NCBI RefSeq assembly: GCF_027531025.1
Contig: NZ_JAPZQX010000002.1
Span: forward strand, 432,861 to 496,860
From: Novosphingobium sp.
GTDB lineage: Bacteria > Pseudomonadota > Alphaproteobacteria > Sphingomonadales > Sphingomonadaceae
Reading direction: 5' to 3'
DNA: 64,000 nt
Translations under genes and position numbers: made by a program
Shown: piece by piece, positions 8,861 through 19,072 of the stretch
How the letters are laid out: each line of letters begins with the position of its first letter
Position numbering within the stretch: the stretch's first letter is position 1
Notes under the pieces: model-generated
Database searches by the model: none
Told to the model about the DNA's origin: nothing
What the model saw: only the letters and a program-made list of their open reading frames with translations

Positions 8861-9255
8861 TTGCGGATCACCAGTTTCAGGCCTGACCAGACCTCGTCGA
8901 TCGCACAGACCTTGGTATCGACGAAGCCCAGCGGTAGCGCGATTTCGCGCACCGTGTCTTCGGTCACGTCGGTTTGCACCTTGGCGGCCTGCTTGGGCCA
9001 GCTGACCCAGACCTGGCCATCACTGGCGATCTGATCGCGCAGCGCCGCCAGTCGCTGCGCCAGGACGGCGCGCTCGGTCACGAAAACATGGGCGGCGTCG
9101 ACCCCCTTGGCCGGATCGTCCGCAAACCGCAGGTCCAGCGCATATTCGTCGATTTCATCGGCGACGCTTTCGGGCATAGCATCGAACCACACCCGCATCC
9201 CGTCGCGCAGGTTGAGCTTCTTCGCCAGCGGCGTGCCGGAATAGCCTGTAGTCAC
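8848..9255 (-). CDS. DUF3052 family protein
   Basis: A 135-residue protein starting with the family hallmark GYSGTPLAKKLNL. The rest is an alpha/beta domain with VWVSWPKQAAKVQTDVTED and the C-terminal VWSGLKLVIRKE. There is no signal peptide or membrane segment. Members are cytoplasmic with no established function. It is an isolated minus-strand gene between coq4 and a repeat pair; its last codons form one arm of the shared hairpin. Confidence 0.75.
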   Translation of the reverse strand: MTTGYSGTPLAKKLNLRDGMRVWFDAMPESVADEIDEYALDLRFADDPAKGVDAAHVFVTERAVLAQRLAALRDQIASDGQVWVSWPKQAAKVQTDVTEDTVREIALPLGFVDTKVCAIDEVWSGLKLVIRKELR

Positions 9256-9272
9256 CAGCCATGTCCCTTCAT

Positions 9273-9379
9273 CGTCACCCCGGACCTGATCCGGGGTCCC
9301 GCTGCTGTTCTTGCAGGTTCGCCACGCAAGGCAACGCGAGAAATTTCAGCGGGACCCCGGGTCAAGCCCGGGGTGACGG
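9273..9379. repeat. inverted pair of 31-bp REP-like units
   Basis: CGTCACCCCGGACCTGATCC at 9273 opens one unit, and the opposite strand of 9349-9379 opens with CGTCACCCCGGGCTTGACCC; both end in GGGGTCCCGCT. The two units are inverted around a spacer of about 45 bp. This is the dispersed intergenic repeat often seen in sphingomonads and rhizobia. A half unit occurs again at 15204-15219. Confidence 0.75.
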
Positions 9380-9392
9380 CGTCGCGGTGAAT

Positions 9393-11573
9393 TCAGCCTT
9401 CCATCCAGTCGCGGAAGAAGCTCTCGCTCGCTTCACGAAGCGCGCTGAGTGCGACCGGCTGGCCATTGATCACCAGTGCATCGCCGCCGGTCGTACCGAT
9501 CTTCTCGAACGGCACCTTGCTGCGGTCGAGCGGCTTGTCGGCCGGATAGATCACCAGATAGCGCGACTGCGTCTCGTTGAAGGCAAAGGCCGTGTCCATC
9601 GGATCGATGGTCGCGCCAATGTTGCCGGCGAGCGCCATTTCCGCGATCGCGACCAGCAGGCCGCCATCGCTGATGTCGTGCACGGCCGTCACCGCGCCAT
9701 CGGCGATCAGCTGGCGGATTACTTCGGCGTGGAAGCGTTCGTCACCCAGGTCGACGCGCGGCGGCTCACCGTCTTCGCGCCCGTGGATCTCGCGCAGCCA
9801 CAGCGACTGGCCCAGGTCCGGATAGCTGGGGCCGATGATCGCCAGGCATTCGCCCTCGGCCTTGATCGCGATGGTGGCCATGATCTCGTGATCGGCCATC
9901 AGGCCGACACCGCCAATGGCCGGGGTGGGCAGGATCGCTGAGCCGCCGCCGGTGGCCTTGCTTTCGTTGTAGAGGCTGACGTTGCCCGAAACGATCGGAT
10001 AGTCGAGCGCGCGGCAAGCATCGCCCATCCCGCGCAGCGCCTCGACGATCTGGGCCATGATCTCTGGCCGCTGCGGGTTGGCGAAGTTGAGGCAATTGGT
10101 GATCGCCAGTGGCGTGGCGCCAACCGCCGAGATATTGCGGTAGGTTTCCGCCACGGCCTGCTTCCCGCCTTCATAGGGGTCGGCATAGCAGTAGCGCGGG
10201 GTGCAGTCGGTGCTGATCGCCAGCGCCTTCTTCGTCCCATGCACGCGCACCACGGCGGCATCCCCGCCGCTCTTCTGCAGGGTATCGGCCCCGACCTGGC
10301 TGTCATACTGTTCCCAGATCCAGCGCCGGCTGGCGAGGTCCGGGCAGGCCATCAGCTTGAGCAGGTCCGCGCCAAGGTCCGCGCTTTGCGGGATCTCGCC
10401 CAGCGGCTTGACCTTGGCCCAGGCCTTGTATTCTTCCAGGCTCAGGTGCGGGCGATCATAGAGCGGGGCATCGTCGGCCAGCGGGCCCAGCGGAATGTCG
10501 CAGACCACTTCGCCGTCGAATTCCAGCACCATGTGCCCGGTATCAGTCACTTCACCGATTACGGCAAAGTCCAGCTCCCACTTGCGGAAGATCGCCTCGG
10601 CCATCGGCTCCTTGCCGGGCTTCAGCACCATGAGCATCCGCTCCTGGCTTTCGCTCAGCATCATTTCGTAGGGCGTCATGCCTTCCTCGCGGCAGGGCAC
10701 GAGGTTCATGTTGAGCCGGATGCCCGCGCCGCCCTTGCTGGCCATTTCGACCGAGCTGGAAGTGAGGCCGGCCGCGCCCATGTCCTGGATCGCGACGATC
10801 GCGTCGGTGGCCATCAGCTCGAGGCAGGCCTCGATGAGCAGCTTTTCGGTGAAGGGATCGCCCACCTGCACGGTCGGGCGCTTTTCCTCGCTCTTCTCGT
10901 CGAAGTCGGCGCTGGCCATGGTCGCGCCGTGGATCCCGTCGCGCCCGGTCTTGGAGCCGACATAGACGATCGGATTGCCGATGCCGGTGGCGGCCGAATA
11001 GAAGATCTTGTCGGTATCGGCCACGCCCACGGTCATCGCGTTGACCAGGATGTTGCCATCATAGGCCTTGTGGAAATTGGTCTCGCCGCCAACGGTCGGC
11101 ACGCCGACGCAGTTGCCATAGCCGCCGATTCCCGCAACCACGCCCTGGACCAGGCTTTTCATCTTGGGATGATCGGGCCGGCCGAAACGCAGCGCGTTCA
11201 TGTTGGCGACGGGCCGCGCGCCCATGGTGAACACGTCGCGCAGGATGCCGCCCACGCCGGTCGCCGCACCCTGGTAGGGTTCGATGTAGCTGGGGTGGTT
11301 GTGGCTCTCCATCTTGAAGATGGCGGCCTGGCCATCCCCGATGTCGATGATCCCGGCATTCTCGCCCGGGCCGCAGATCACCCAGGGCGCTTCGGTCGGC
11401 AGCTTCTTCAGGTGCAGGCGGCTCGACTTGTACGAGCAATGCTCCGACCACATGACCGAGAAGATGCCCAGCTCGACCAGGTTCGGCTCACGCCCCAGGG
11501 CGTGCAGCACGCGCTGGTATTCATCCTCGGACAGCCCGTGCTGGGCAACGATTTCGGGAGTGATTTCGGCCAT
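9393..11573 (-). CDS. purL: phosphoribosylformylglycinamidine synthase subunit PurL (short form)
   Basis: A 726-residue small-type PurL. It makes FGAM from FGAR, ATP and ammonia, the fourth step of purine synthesis. The catalytic His lies in [15 protein letters not shown] near residue 45, followed by the duplicated AIRS-type ATP domains (motifs [17 protein letters not shown] and [11 protein letters not shown]). The short length means separate PurS and PurQ subunits deliver the ammonia; they are not in this window. The ATG at 11573 gives the normal N-terminus. Transcription is monocistronic as far as can be seen. Confidence 0.96.
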   Translation of the reverse strand: MAEITPEIVAQHGLSEDEYQRVLHALGREPNLVELGIFSVMWSEHCSYKSSRLHLKKLPTEAPWVICGPGENAGIIDIGDGQAAIFKMESHNHPSYIEPYQGAATGVGGILRDVFTMGARPVANMNALRFGRPDHPKMKSLVQGVVAGIGGYGNCVGVPTVGGETNFHKAYDGNILVNAMTVGVADTDKIFYSAATGIGNPIVYVGSKTGRDGIHGATMASADFDEKSEEKRPTVQVGDPFTEKLLIEACLELMATDAIVAIQDMGAAGLTSSSVEMASKGGAGIRLNMNLVPCREEGMTPYEMMLSESQERMLMVLKPGKEPMAEAIFRKWELDFAVIGEVTDTGHMVLEFDGEVVCDIPLGPLADDAPLYDRPHLSLEEYKAWAKVKPLGEIPQSADLGADLLKLMACPDLASRRWIWEQYDSQVGADTLQKSGGDAAVVRVHGTKKALAISTDCTPRYCYADPYEGGKQAVAETYRNISAVGATPLAITNCLNFANPQRPEIMAQIVEALRGMGDACRALDYPIVSGNVSLYNESKATGGGSAILPTPAIGGVGLMADHEIMATIAIKAEGECLAIIGPSYPDLGQSLWLREIHGREDGEPPRVDLGDERFHAEVIRQLIADGAVTAVHDISDGGLLVAIAEMALAGNIGATIDPMDTAFAFNETQSRYLVIYPADKPLDRSKVPFEKIGTTGGDALVINGQPVALSALREASESFFRDWMEG

Positions 11574-11614
11574 TGGCGGCCCTTAGCGAGCCAGTCTGCT
11601 TAAGGCGAGTCCGT

Positions 11615-12262
11615 TCAGCGGTTCGCCGCCTCGCTTTTCCCCATCCACCAGGCCGCCAGCGTGACCAGGCCAAAGGCGACGAAGGCCAGCAAGCTGGTGC
11701 CCGCCGTCACTTCGGACTCAACCGGGCCGAACCAGTTGAACGCCTGTAGCGCCAGCAGCAGTGCCGCCAGAACGCCAAGGCGCAGGCGGGCAGGGCGGCG
11801 GACCTTCGCGTACCACCAGAGCGCGCCAAAGGTGATCGCCAGTTCCAGCGGCATTTCGATCGCCGGGTGATTCCACAGGCCCAGCCCCAGCTTGGGCGGG
11901 CTGCCGGCCAGGGTCAGGTCGGGCACGTGGACCAGCAGGTCGAGAAACCAGTGCGACAGCACCACCGCCCCGCCGATCAGCGCCAGTACGCGGTCCTTGC
12001 TCCCCAGCCACAGCAGCGCGGCAAAGGCGGCGGCGAAGGCGGCCGAGCCAAGCAGGCTATGCGTGATCGGCATGTGATAGAGGTCCATCGGGTTCATCAC
12101 ACTGATGCCGGGGGAAAAGCGCATGTGCTCCACACCCGACAGCAGCAGGCCGAAAAAGGCCCAGTCAACCAGCTGCGCGGCAATGAACAGCATGCCGATC
12201 TTCGGCGCGCGCGGGCTGGCCGCGGCGGCGGCAAGGGCCGGTGCCCAGTGACCGATGAACAT
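11615..12262 (-). CDS. multispanning inner-membrane protein, DUF457/YdjM-like
   Basis: A 215-residue membrane protein with about six hydrophobic segments. The pattern FIGHWAPALAAAA at the N-terminus, MPITHSLLGS and LSHWFLDLLVHVPDL resembles the YdjM/DUF457 family, often labelled membrane-bound metal-dependent hydrolases because of their conserved His/Asp residues at helix ends. The catalytic role is unproven. A strong purine-rich ribosome site (GGGAGGGGGAAAG) precedes the ATG. The DUF2177-type gene upstream ends 24 bases away on the same strand. Confidence 0.6.
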   Translation of the reverse strand: MFIGHWAPALAAAAASPRAPKIGMLFIAAQLVDWAFFGLLLSGVEHMRFSPGISVMNPMDLYHMPITHSLLGSAAFAAAFAALLWLGSKDRVLALIGGAVVLSHWFLDLLVHVPDLTLAGSPPKLGLGLWNHPAIEMPLELAITFGALWWYAKVRRPARLRLGVLAALLLALQAFNWFGPVESEVTAGTSLLAFVAFGLVTLAAWWMGKSEAANR

Positions 12263-12286
12263 GGCTTTCCCCCTCCCGTCGAAGAA

Positions 12287-12691
12287 CTACCCCATCTGGG
12301 CCAGTTTCTGTACCGCCAGCACCGCCGCGCCGCTGGCCAGCGCCGTGGCGGATGCGCCCCAGGCAATGTCGATCAGCGTCATCTGGGTCGACCAGACTTT
12401 GAGCGTCGCCTGGTTGGTCAGGTCATAGGTGGCATAGCAGATCGCCCCGAACAGCGCGCCGTTCAGCACGCCATGCGGCACGCCCAGCACCATGCCCGGG
12501 CGCACCGCGAACCAGACCATCCCGGCGATGTAGAGCGCATAGAACACCAGCGCGGGAACCATGCGGAAATTGTCTGCCAGCAATTCGCCGATCGTTGGGC
12601 GATAGAGGTTCGGCATGGCCCAGCGCAGCCACAGGGCATCGAGTACGCCGAAGACTACGGCGGCGGTAACATAGGCGGTAATCCAGTGCAT
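12287..12691 (-). CDS. DUF2177 family membrane protein
   Basis: A 134-residue protein with four hydrophobic segments. VFGVLDALWLRWAMPNLYRP in the first third and GVLNGALFGAICYATYDLTN in the middle are the DUF2177 signature. The ATG at 12691 is preferred over the one at 12697 because GGGAG sits 9 bases before it. It forms a two-gene run with the YdjM-like protein and is divergent from xseB. Function unknown. Confidence 0.7.
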   Translation of the reverse strand: MHWITAYVTAAVVFGVLDALWLRWAMPNLYRPTIGELLADNFRMVPALVFYALYIAGMVWFAVRPGMVLGVPHGVLNGALFGAICYATYDLTNQATLKVWSTQMTLIDIAWGASATALASGAAVLAVQKLAQMG

Positions 12692-12754
12692 CGGCATTCT
12701 CCCTTGCGCTGCATGCTTGACCGCCGCCGCGGGCGCGGTCAATGCTGCTTGGCG

Positions 12755-13012
12755 ATGAGCGAAGACAATTCCGATATCGCCGCCCTGAGCTTCGAGGATG
12801 CGCTGCGCGCGCTGGAAGAGATCGTGCGCAAGCTGGAAGGCGGCGAAGTGCCGCTGGATAGCTCGATCGCGCTCTATGAGCGGGGTGAGGCGCTGCGCCG
12901 CCACTGCCAGGCCCGGCTCGATGCCGCGCAGCTCAAGATCGAGCAGATCATTGCCGGGGCCGATGGCCTGGCCGCGGGGACCCGCCCCTTCGATCCCGAA
13001 GCCGGGCGCTAG
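12755..13012 (+). CDS. xseB: exodeoxyribonuclease VII small subunit
   Basis: An 85-residue helical protein with the XseB core SFEDALRALEEIVRKLEGG and the loop EVPLDSSIALYERGEALR. It binds the long XseA subunit (not here) to form the single-strand-specific exonuclease VII. It is followed by ispA after 4 bases, the common bacterial xseB-ispA arrangement. The flanking Ala/Gly-rich tail after residue 70 is variable in the family. Confidence 0.93.
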   Translation: MSEDNSDIAALSFEDALRALEEIVRKLEGGEVPLDSSIALYERGEALRRHCQARLDAAQLKIEQIIAGADGLAAGTRPFDPEAGR

Positions 13013-13016
13013 GACC

Positions 13017-13919
13017 ATGGCCGGAAAGCCGTCGCCGCTGCTCGCCGAAGCGATGCAGGCCATTGCGGCCGATGTCGCGAGCCTGTTCGATGCCCTGTTG
13101 CCCGTGCCGGACGATCCGCGCGCGCGGCTGGTGGAGGCGATGCGCTATGCTTTGCTGGGCGGCGGCAAGCGGCTGCGCCCGCTGCTGGTGACGGCCACGG
13201 CGGCGATGTACGGCGTCGATCGCGGCACGGCGCTGCGGGTCGGCTGCGCGATCGAGGCGATCCACGTCTATTCGCTGGTCCACGATGACCTGCCCTGCAT
13301 GGACGACGATGCCCTGCGCCACGGCAAGCCGACCACGCACCTGGCCTTTGACGAGGCGACCGCCGTGCTGGCCGGCGATGCGCTCCACGATTTCGCCTTC
13401 GAGATCCTGGCCGATCCCGACACCAGCGGCGATCCCTGGACCCGCGCCGAACTGATCCAGGTGCTGGCCACTTCAAGCGGGTGGAACGGCATGGCCGGGG
13501 GGCAGATGATGGACATGGTGGCGGAAACCACCACCTTCGACCTGCATACCATCACCAAGCTGCAACAGCTCAAGACCGGTGCGCTGCTCAGCGCCTCGGT
13601 TGAACTGGGGGCGGTGCTGGGCAAGGTTTCGCCCGAAGGCCGGGCCCACCTGCGCGGTTATGCGCGCGATATCGGCCTCGCTTTCCAGATCGCCGATGAT
13701 CTGCTCGATCATGAAGGCGATGCCGCGCTGGCCGGCAAGGCACTGCGCAAGGATGCCGAGGCCGGCAAGGCGACCTTCGTTTCGCTGCTGGGGCCAGACC
13801 GCGCGCGCGACCAGGCGCGGATGCTGGTCGACCAGGCGATCGCGCACCTGGGCCAGCACGGTCCGGAAGCTGACCTGCTGCGCGATGTCGCGCGCTATAT
13901 CGTGGAGAGGGACCACTAA
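13017..13919 (+). CDS. ispA: (2E,6E)-farnesyl diphosphate synthase (polyprenyl synthetase)
   Basis: A 300-residue trans-prenyltransferase. The first Asp-rich motif is DDLPCMDDD (DDxxxxD) and the second is DDLLD in FQIADDLLDHEGD, both needed for Mg2+ and diphosphate binding; GGGKRLRP is the substrate-binding motif. It condenses IPP with DMAPP/GPP to farnesyl diphosphate, feeding ubiquinone, undecaprenol and carotenoid synthesis. It starts 4 bases after xseB and ends one base before coaD, so the three genes are one operon. Confidence 0.93.
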   Translation: MAGKPSPLLAEAMQAIAADVASLFDALLPVPDDPRARLVEAMRYALLGGGKRLRPLLVTATAAMYGVDRGTALRVGCAIEAIHVYSLVHDDLPCMDDDALRHGKPTTHLAFDEATAVLAGDALHDFAFEILADPDTSGDPWTRAELIQVLATSSGWNGMAGGQMMDMVAETTTFDLHTITKLQQLKTGALLSASVELGAVLGKVSPEGRAHLRGYARDIGLAFQIADDLLDHEGDAALAGKALRKDAEAGKATFVSLLGPDRARDQARMLVDQAIAHLGQHGPEADLLRDVARYIVERDH

Positions 13920-13920
13920 G

Positions 13921-14433
13921 ATGGCAGAACGGGTGGGGGTCTATCCCGGCACATTCGATCCGATCACGCTGGGCCACATGGACATCATCAAGCGCGGCGC
14001 CAAGCTGGTGGACCGGCTGATCATTGGTGTCACGACCAATATCGCCAAGTCGCCGATGTTTGCCGATCCCGAACGGATTGCCATGGTGGAACGTGAAGTG
14101 GCGGCGCTGGGGACCGGCAACATCTCGGTGGTCGGCTTCAATTCGCTGCTGATGGACTTTGCCGAAAGCCAGGGCGCATCGGTGGTGATCCGCGGCATTC
14201 GCGGCGTGACCGACTTCGAATACGAATATCAGCTCACCGGCATGAACCGTCAGCTGAACGACCGGGTCGAAACGATCTTCCTGATGGCCGACGTTTCGCT
14301 GCAGCCGATCGCCTCGCGACTGGTCAAGGAGATCGCGGTCTATGGCGGGGATATCTCCAAGTTCGTCACTCCCAGCGTCTGCGCCGATGTCCTGGCCCAG
14401 ATTGCCGCTTCCGGGGGACCGCGCGGCAATTAA
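13921..14433 (+). CDS. coaD: phosphopantetheine adenylyltransferase
   Basis: A 170-residue nucleotidyltransferase for the penultimate step of coenzyme A synthesis. YPGTFDPITLGHMDII holds the T/HxGH ATP motif at residues 10-20, VIRGIRGVTDFEYEYQ is the phosphopantetheine loop, and MADVSLQPIASRLVKEIA the ISSS-like C-terminal ATP site. The ATG follows the ispA stop by one base. The protein is complete and of typical size. Confidence 0.96.
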   Translation: MAERVGVYPGTFDPITLGHMDIIKRGAKLVDRLIIGVTTNIAKSPMFADPERIAMVEREVAALGTGNISVVGFNSLLMDFAESQGASVVIRGIRGVTDFEYEYQLTGMNRQLNDRVETIFLMADVSLQPIASRLVKEIAVYGGDISKFVTPSVCADVLAQIAASGGPRGN

Positions 14434-14520
14434 ACCGCTCCGTTCATTGCCACGACAGCCGCAGGCCGCTATCCCGCTCGCCAACCAGCGACCCCATTCC
14501 AGTATCCGAGACCAGACTTG

Positions 14521-15195
<675 letters not shown>

Positions 15196-15203
15196 GCTGT
15201 CGG

Positions 15204-15219
15204 CCCGGGCTTGACCCGG
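15204..15219. repeat. solitary half of the REP-like unit
   Basis: CCCGGGCTTGACCCGG in the short cyclophilin-queA gap is identical to the core of the right-hand unit of the repeat at 9273-9379 (read on the minus strand). The second unit is absent, so this looks like a decayed or single copy. Confidence 0.5.
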
Positions 15220-15244
15220 ACGCGTTGGTCGCTAGGGCGCGCCC

Positions 15245-16273
15245 ATGCGTGTTGACCTGTTCGATTTCGACCTTCCGCAGGACCTGATTGCCCTGCGCCC
15301 GGCCCGCCCGCGCGATGCCGCGCGGCTGCTGTTCGTGCCGGGGGAAGGCGCCTTCGCGGACAAGGGCGTGCTTGACCTACCCAGTCTGCTGGAGCCGGGC
15401 GATGTGCTGGTGTTCAATGATACCCGCGTGATCCCGGCCCAGCTCGAAGGCTATCGCGGGGCAGCCCGGATCGGCGCAACGCTGCACAAGCGGATCGACC
15501 TGCGCCGCTGGCAGGCCTTCGTCCGCAATGCCAAGCGGTTGACGGCTGGCGACCTGATCGAATTTGCCGCCGGGGTTACGGCCATTGCCGAGGAACAGCA
15601 TGCCGACGGCAGCTGGACCCTGGCCTTTGCGGGCGACGAGCCGGTCGAGGTGCTGCTGGATCGGGCCGGGCAGGTCCCGCTGCCGCCCTATATCGCCGGC
15701 AAGCGCGCGATCGATGAGGCGGACAAGAGCGATTACCAGACCATGTTCGCCTCCAAGGATGGCGCTGTTGCTGCGCCCACGGCGGCGCTGCATTTCACCC
15801 CGCGGCTGATGGCGGCCCTGGCCGAGCGCGGGATCGGGCACGAAACCCTGACGCTGCACGTGGGGGCGGGCACCTTCCTGCCGGTCAAGGCCGACGATAC
15901 CGACGATCACCAGATGCATGCCGAATGGGGCCGGATCGAAGCGGAAACCGCGGCCCGGCTCAACGCGGTGCGCGCGCGAGGCAACCGGATTGTCGCGGTT
16001 GGCACGACCTCGCTGCGGCTCCTCGAAAGCGCGGCGGACGATGCCCGCGTGATCCACCCGTTCGAGGGCGACACGGCGATCTTCATCACCCCCGGCTATC
16101 GCTTCAAGGGCGTGGACGGGCTGATGACCAATTTCCACCTGCCGAAATCGACGCTGATGATGCTTGTTTCGGCGCTGATGGGGCTGGAGCGGATGCAGGC
16201 GGTCTATGCCCACGCCATCGCCCAGAAATACCGCTTTTACAGCTACGGCGATTCCTCGCTGTTGCTGCCCTAA
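15245..16273 (+). CDS. queA: S-adenosylmethionine:tRNA ribosyltransferase-isomerase
   Basis: A 342-residue enzyme that transfers the ribosyl part of SAM to preQ1 in tRNA to form epoxyqueuosine. It has the N-terminal [19 protein letters not shown] signature, [11 protein letters not shown], and the C-terminal [10 protein letters not shown] and [17 protein letters not shown] motifs. The partner enzyme gene tgt lies 3.4 kb downstream at 19695, separated by a four-gene cassette. The stop overlaps that of the convergent TetR gene by four bases. Confidence 0.95.
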   Translation: MRVDLFDFDLPQDLIALRPARPRDAARLLFVPGEGAFADKGVLDLPSLLEPGDVLVFNDTRVIPAQLEGYRGAARIGATLHKRIDLRRWQAFVRNAKRLTAGDLIEFAAGVTAIAEEQHADGSWTLAFAGDEPVEVLLDRAGQVPLPPYIAGKRAIDEADKSDYQTMFASKDGAVAAPTAALHFTPRLMAALAERGIGHETLTLHVGAGTFLPVKADDTDDHQMHAEWGRIEAETAARLNAVRARGNRIVAVGTTSLRLLESAADDARVIHPFEGDTAIFITPGYRFKGVDGLMTNFHLPKSTLMMLVSALMGLERMQAVYAHAIAQKYRFYSYGDSSLLLP

Positions 16274-16851
16274 CCGGGAAACAGCGTACGCGGGTCGATC
16301 ACGCGGTCGATCAGGTCATCGTCGGGCGGCAGTTGCCCGTCGAGCATCAGCATGGCGAGGCCGTGCACCAGCGACCAGGCCTGGACCACCAGCTGCCGGG
16401 CGCGGGCTTCGTCGCCCCGGCTGGCCTCGCTGGCCGCGCCTTGCAGCAGGCGCGCGGCGAGTGACTGGCCGAATACGGTTTCGCCCACCGGCTCGACCCG
16501 ACTGAAGATCAGGCGGAACAGGGCAGGGTGCGCCAGCGCCCAGCGGACATAGGCACGGCCCGTCGCGCCAAAGGCCCGTTCCGGTCCGGCCTGTTCGGCG
16601 GCCTTCAGCTGGTACTGGCCCAGTTGCTCGATCCCTTCGGCCGCCAGCGCAGTCAGCAGCGCCGCCTTGTCGGGAAAGTGGCGATAGACTGCGGTGGCGG
16701 ATACGCCGACCTCGCGGGCCAGCGCGCGCAGCGACAGCTCTTCGATCGGCGCACTTTCTAGGGCGTTCAGGCCGCCCTGGATCAGCGCGCTGCGCAGGTC
16801 ACCATGATGATAGGAACGCTCTTTCGCCAGCGATGTTGACACTGTTACCAT
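16270..16851 (-). CDS. TetR/AcrR family transcriptional regulator
   Basis: A 193-residue regulator. The N-terminal helix-turn-helix is clear: [20 protein letters not shown], then [21 protein letters not shown] (recognition helix about residues 32-52). The C-terminal ligand domain is of the TetR_C_33 type with [11 protein letters not shown]. It is divergent from the carotenoid oxygenase gene, and a dyad over both starts is the likely operator, so it probably represses the oxygenase and itself until a small aromatic or isoprenoid ligand binds. The ATG at 16851 begins [10 protein letters not shown]; longer starts overlap the operator. Confidence 0.87.
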   Translation of the reverse strand: MVTVSTSLAKERSYHHGDLRSALIQGGLNALESAPIEELSLRALAREVGVSATAVYRHFPDKAALLTALAAEGIEQLGQYQLKAAEQAGPERAFGATGRAYVRWALAHPALFRLIFSRVEPVGETVFGQSLAARLLQGAASEASRGDEARARQLVVQAWSLVHGLAMLMLDGQLPPDDDLIDRVIDPRTLFPG

Positions 16852-16876
16852 ATCCGCTATGTTTACACCATCAACA
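16834..16876. promoter_or_regulatory. promoter and operator dyad between TetR gene and carotenoid oxygenase
   Basis: TTGACA (16836-16841) and TATGTT (16858-16863) with 16 bases between form a good plus-strand promoter for the oxygenase. The outer arms TGTTGA (16834-16839) and TCAACA (16871-16876) and the inner TGT/ACA bases make an imperfect inverted repeat over the whole promoter and the TetR start codon. Confidence 0.6.
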
Positions 16877-16895
16877 TTACTGGGAGATTCGTCGC

Positions 16896-18329
16896 ATGGC
16901 AAGCGCAGTTGAAACCGCAATCCGATCGGTCGTAACCAAGGGCGTGATGGCCGTGGCCAATCTCAACCGCGCGCGCGGCAATGCGAACGAGGAACATGCC
17001 TTCCTCACCGGCATCCACACCCCGATGCGCGAGGAACTGAGCCTGACCGACCTCAAGGTCACCGGCACGATCCCGGCCGAACTGTCGGGCCGTTACGTCC
17101 GGATCGGGCCCAACCCGTTCAAGCCGGATCCGCGCGGCCACCACTGGTTCGTCGGCGACGGGATGGTGCACGGCGTGCGGCTGCAGGGCGGCAAGGCGCT
17201 GTGGTATCACAACCGCTATATCCGCAGCCGCGTGCTGGAGGCCGAAGGCGGGCCGACTGCCGCGCCCGGCCCGCGCCGCTCGCCGCGCGACGGGGTCAAC
17301 ACCAATGTCATCAAGATCGCGGGCAAGATCCACGCGATTGTCGAGGCCGGTTCCTATCCGGCCCAGCTTGACGATAACCTCGATACCGTCGCCTATACCG
17401 ACTTTGGTGGAACGCTCTCGGCGCCGTTCTCGGCTCACCCGCATGAGGATCCGCTGACTGGCGAGTTCCACGCGATTACTTATGACGGGCAGACGCCGGA
17501 CAAGGTCTGGCACGTGGTCCTCTCGCCCGAGGGCAAGGTCACGCGCGAACTGCCGATCCCGGTCCAGCACGGTCCGTCGATTCACGAATGCACGATCACC
17601 CGCAACTACGTGGTGGTGTTCGACCTGCCGGTAACCTTCTCGATGAAGGCACTGATTTCGGGGGAAAAGTTCCCCTATGCCTGGAATCGCGATCATCAGG
17701 CCCGGGTTGGCCTGCTGCCCAAGCAGGGCAGCGCGGATGACATCGTGTGGTGCAATGTCGACCCGTGCTACGTCTTCCACGTCGCCAACAGCTATGAGGA
17801 TGAGCAGGGCCGGGTGATCGTGGACAGCGCGGTCTACGAAACGATGTTCGAAGGCGGCGCGGATGGCCCAGCGGGGCGCTCGCTCGGCATGGAACGCTGG
17901 ACGATCGACCCGGCCGCCAGGCAGGTCGCACGCCAGACGATCGACCCCACGCCGCAGGAATTCCCGCGTCCGGACGAGCGCTTCTTCGGCCAGCCCTATC
18001 GCTTCGCTTGGGCCATGGGGCTGCCGGACAATGACGATCCGGCCTTCCTTGGCGAACAGCCGCTCTATCGCCACGACCTGGCTACGGGCGGGCGCACCCA
18101 GCACGATTTCGGACCTGGCCGGGTTCCGGGTGAGTTCGTCTTTGTGCCACGCAGCGCCGATGCCCCCGAGGGCGAGGGTTGGCTGATGGGCTATGTGATC
18201 GATACTCGCAACGAAACGACCGACCTGGTCATCCTCGATGCGAGCAACATGGCCGCCCCGCCGGTTGCCAGCGTGCACATCCCGCACCGCATACCGCCCG
18301 GATTCCACGGCAATTGGCTGGCTGACTGA
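16896..18329 (+). CDS. carotenoid/stilbene cleavage oxygenase (RPE65 family)
   Basis: A 477-residue non-heme iron dioxygenase. The four iron-binding histidines of the seven-bladed propeller are visible: His181 ([12 protein letters not shown]), His230 (IHECTIT), His295 ([10 protein letters not shown]) and His471 (GFHGNW). Glu-containing second-shell motifs are also present. Members split a double bond of carotenoids, apocarotenoids or lignin-type stilbenes; Novosphingobium species carry stilbene-cleaving forms of this size. The neighbouring divergent TetR regulator argues for an inducible substrate rather than housekeeping carotenoid turnover. GGGAG lies 10 bases before the ATG. Confidence 0.9.
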   Translation: MASAVETAIRSVVTKGVMAVANLNRARGNANEEHAFLTGIHTPMREELSLTDLKVTGTIPAELSGRYVRIGPNPFKPDPRGHHWFVGDGMVHGVRLQGGKALWYHNRYIRSRVLEAEGGPTAAPGPRRSPRDGVNTNVIKIAGKIHAIVEAGSYPAQLDDNLDTVAYTDFGGTLSAPFSAHPHEDPLTGEFHAITYDGQTPDKVWHVVLSPEGKVTRELPIPVQHGPSIHECTITRNYVVVFDLPVTFSMKALISGEKFPYAWNRDHQARVGLLPKQGSADDIVWCNVDPCYVFHVANSYEDEQGRVIVDSAVYETMFEGGADGPAGRSLGMERWTIDPAARQVARQTIDPTPQEFPRPDERFFGQPYRFAWAMGLPDNDDPAFLGEQPLYRHDLATGGRTQHDFGPGRVPGEFVFVPRSADAPEGEGWLMGYVIDTRNETTDLVILDASNMAAPPVASVHIPHRIPPGFHGNWLAD

Positions 18330-18388
18330 CCCGGATTATCCAGCGCGAGACAAGCGCCTCCCGCTGCGGCTATCACCGCGGTGGGAGG

Positions 18389-18832
18389 ATGCCTGCTTTG
18401 ACCGATCCCATTGCCAATCCAAACCAGACCGCGATCGAAGCGCGGCTGGAACGCGCTGCCGAAGTGCTCGGCGATCTGACCGAACCGGTCATGGCCGAAT
18501 TCTATTGCCGCTTCCCCGATGCCCGGGCCAGCTTCGCCCACCATTCGCCGCACAGTCCGGCCAGGCTTGAAGCCGAGATGGTCGGCAATACGCTGTATTA
18601 CGTGATGACCTGGTTCGAGAGCCCGACCGAGGCGCGGATCTATTTCGACACCTCGGTGCCGCACCACCGGGTGGCACTGGATGTGCCGCCGGACTGGTTC
18701 CGGGGCATGATCGAGGCGCTGATCGATGTGATCGAACGCGCCGTTCCCGCGCAGGATTCCGCCGAGCAGGGCGCCTGGCGCGAGGTGCGCGAGGCGCTGG
18801 TCGGCCTGGTTGAGCGCAACCGCTTCATCTAG
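18389..18832 (+). CDS. small globin-like protein
   Basis: A protein of about 145 residues, all helical. The arrangement VMAEFYCRFPDARASFAHHS, then LYYVMTWF, then VPHHRVALDVPPDWFRGMIE and a final AWREVREALVGLV follows single-domain globins, with a His of VPHHR as the possible proximal heme ligand. The ATG at 18389 lies directly on GGGAGG, so the in-frame TTG at 18398, 9 bases behind that motif, is a likelier start. It follows the oxygenase by 59 bases and may share its transcript. Heme binding is an inference. Confidence 0.55.
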   Translation: MPALTDPIANPNQTAIEARLERAAEVLGDLTEPVMAEFYCRFPDARASFAHHSPHSPARLEAEMVGNTLYYVMTWFESPTEARIYFDTSVPHHRVALDVPPDWFRGMIEALIDVIERAVPAQDSAEQGAWREVREALVGLVERNRFI

Positions 18833-19072
18833 AACAATTCCGCAAACTGAATCCGTCGTGAACCGGGTGTTCAGTCTGGTGTAAAGCGAAAGCTGCTCTT
18901 TGGTCTTGCTGCGCTGCAATGCAGCTTTCGTAAATATGAATATCTGATCATTACCAGAAATGGTTCCAGAAATACCAAGTCGGGCACCAGCTACTTCGTT
19001 GGCCGGAGCCCATGGTCTTTCTTCTAGGCGTCATCATCCGGCTTTGCTCAGGAAAAACACAGGAGATTCAAC
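18833..19072. promoter_or_regulatory. 240-bp intergenic region with GCTGCAATGCAGC palindrome
   Basis: The region is unusually AT-rich in its middle. It holds the 13-bp palindrome GCTGCAATGCAGC at 18913-18925, whose core fits CTGC-N3-GCAG, the recognition pattern reported for PhaR-type regulators of alphaproteobacteria. The same 15 bases recur upstream of eno. The outer-membrane gene start is 150 bases further on, with AGGAG at 19060. No RNA gene was seen. Confidence 0.5.
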
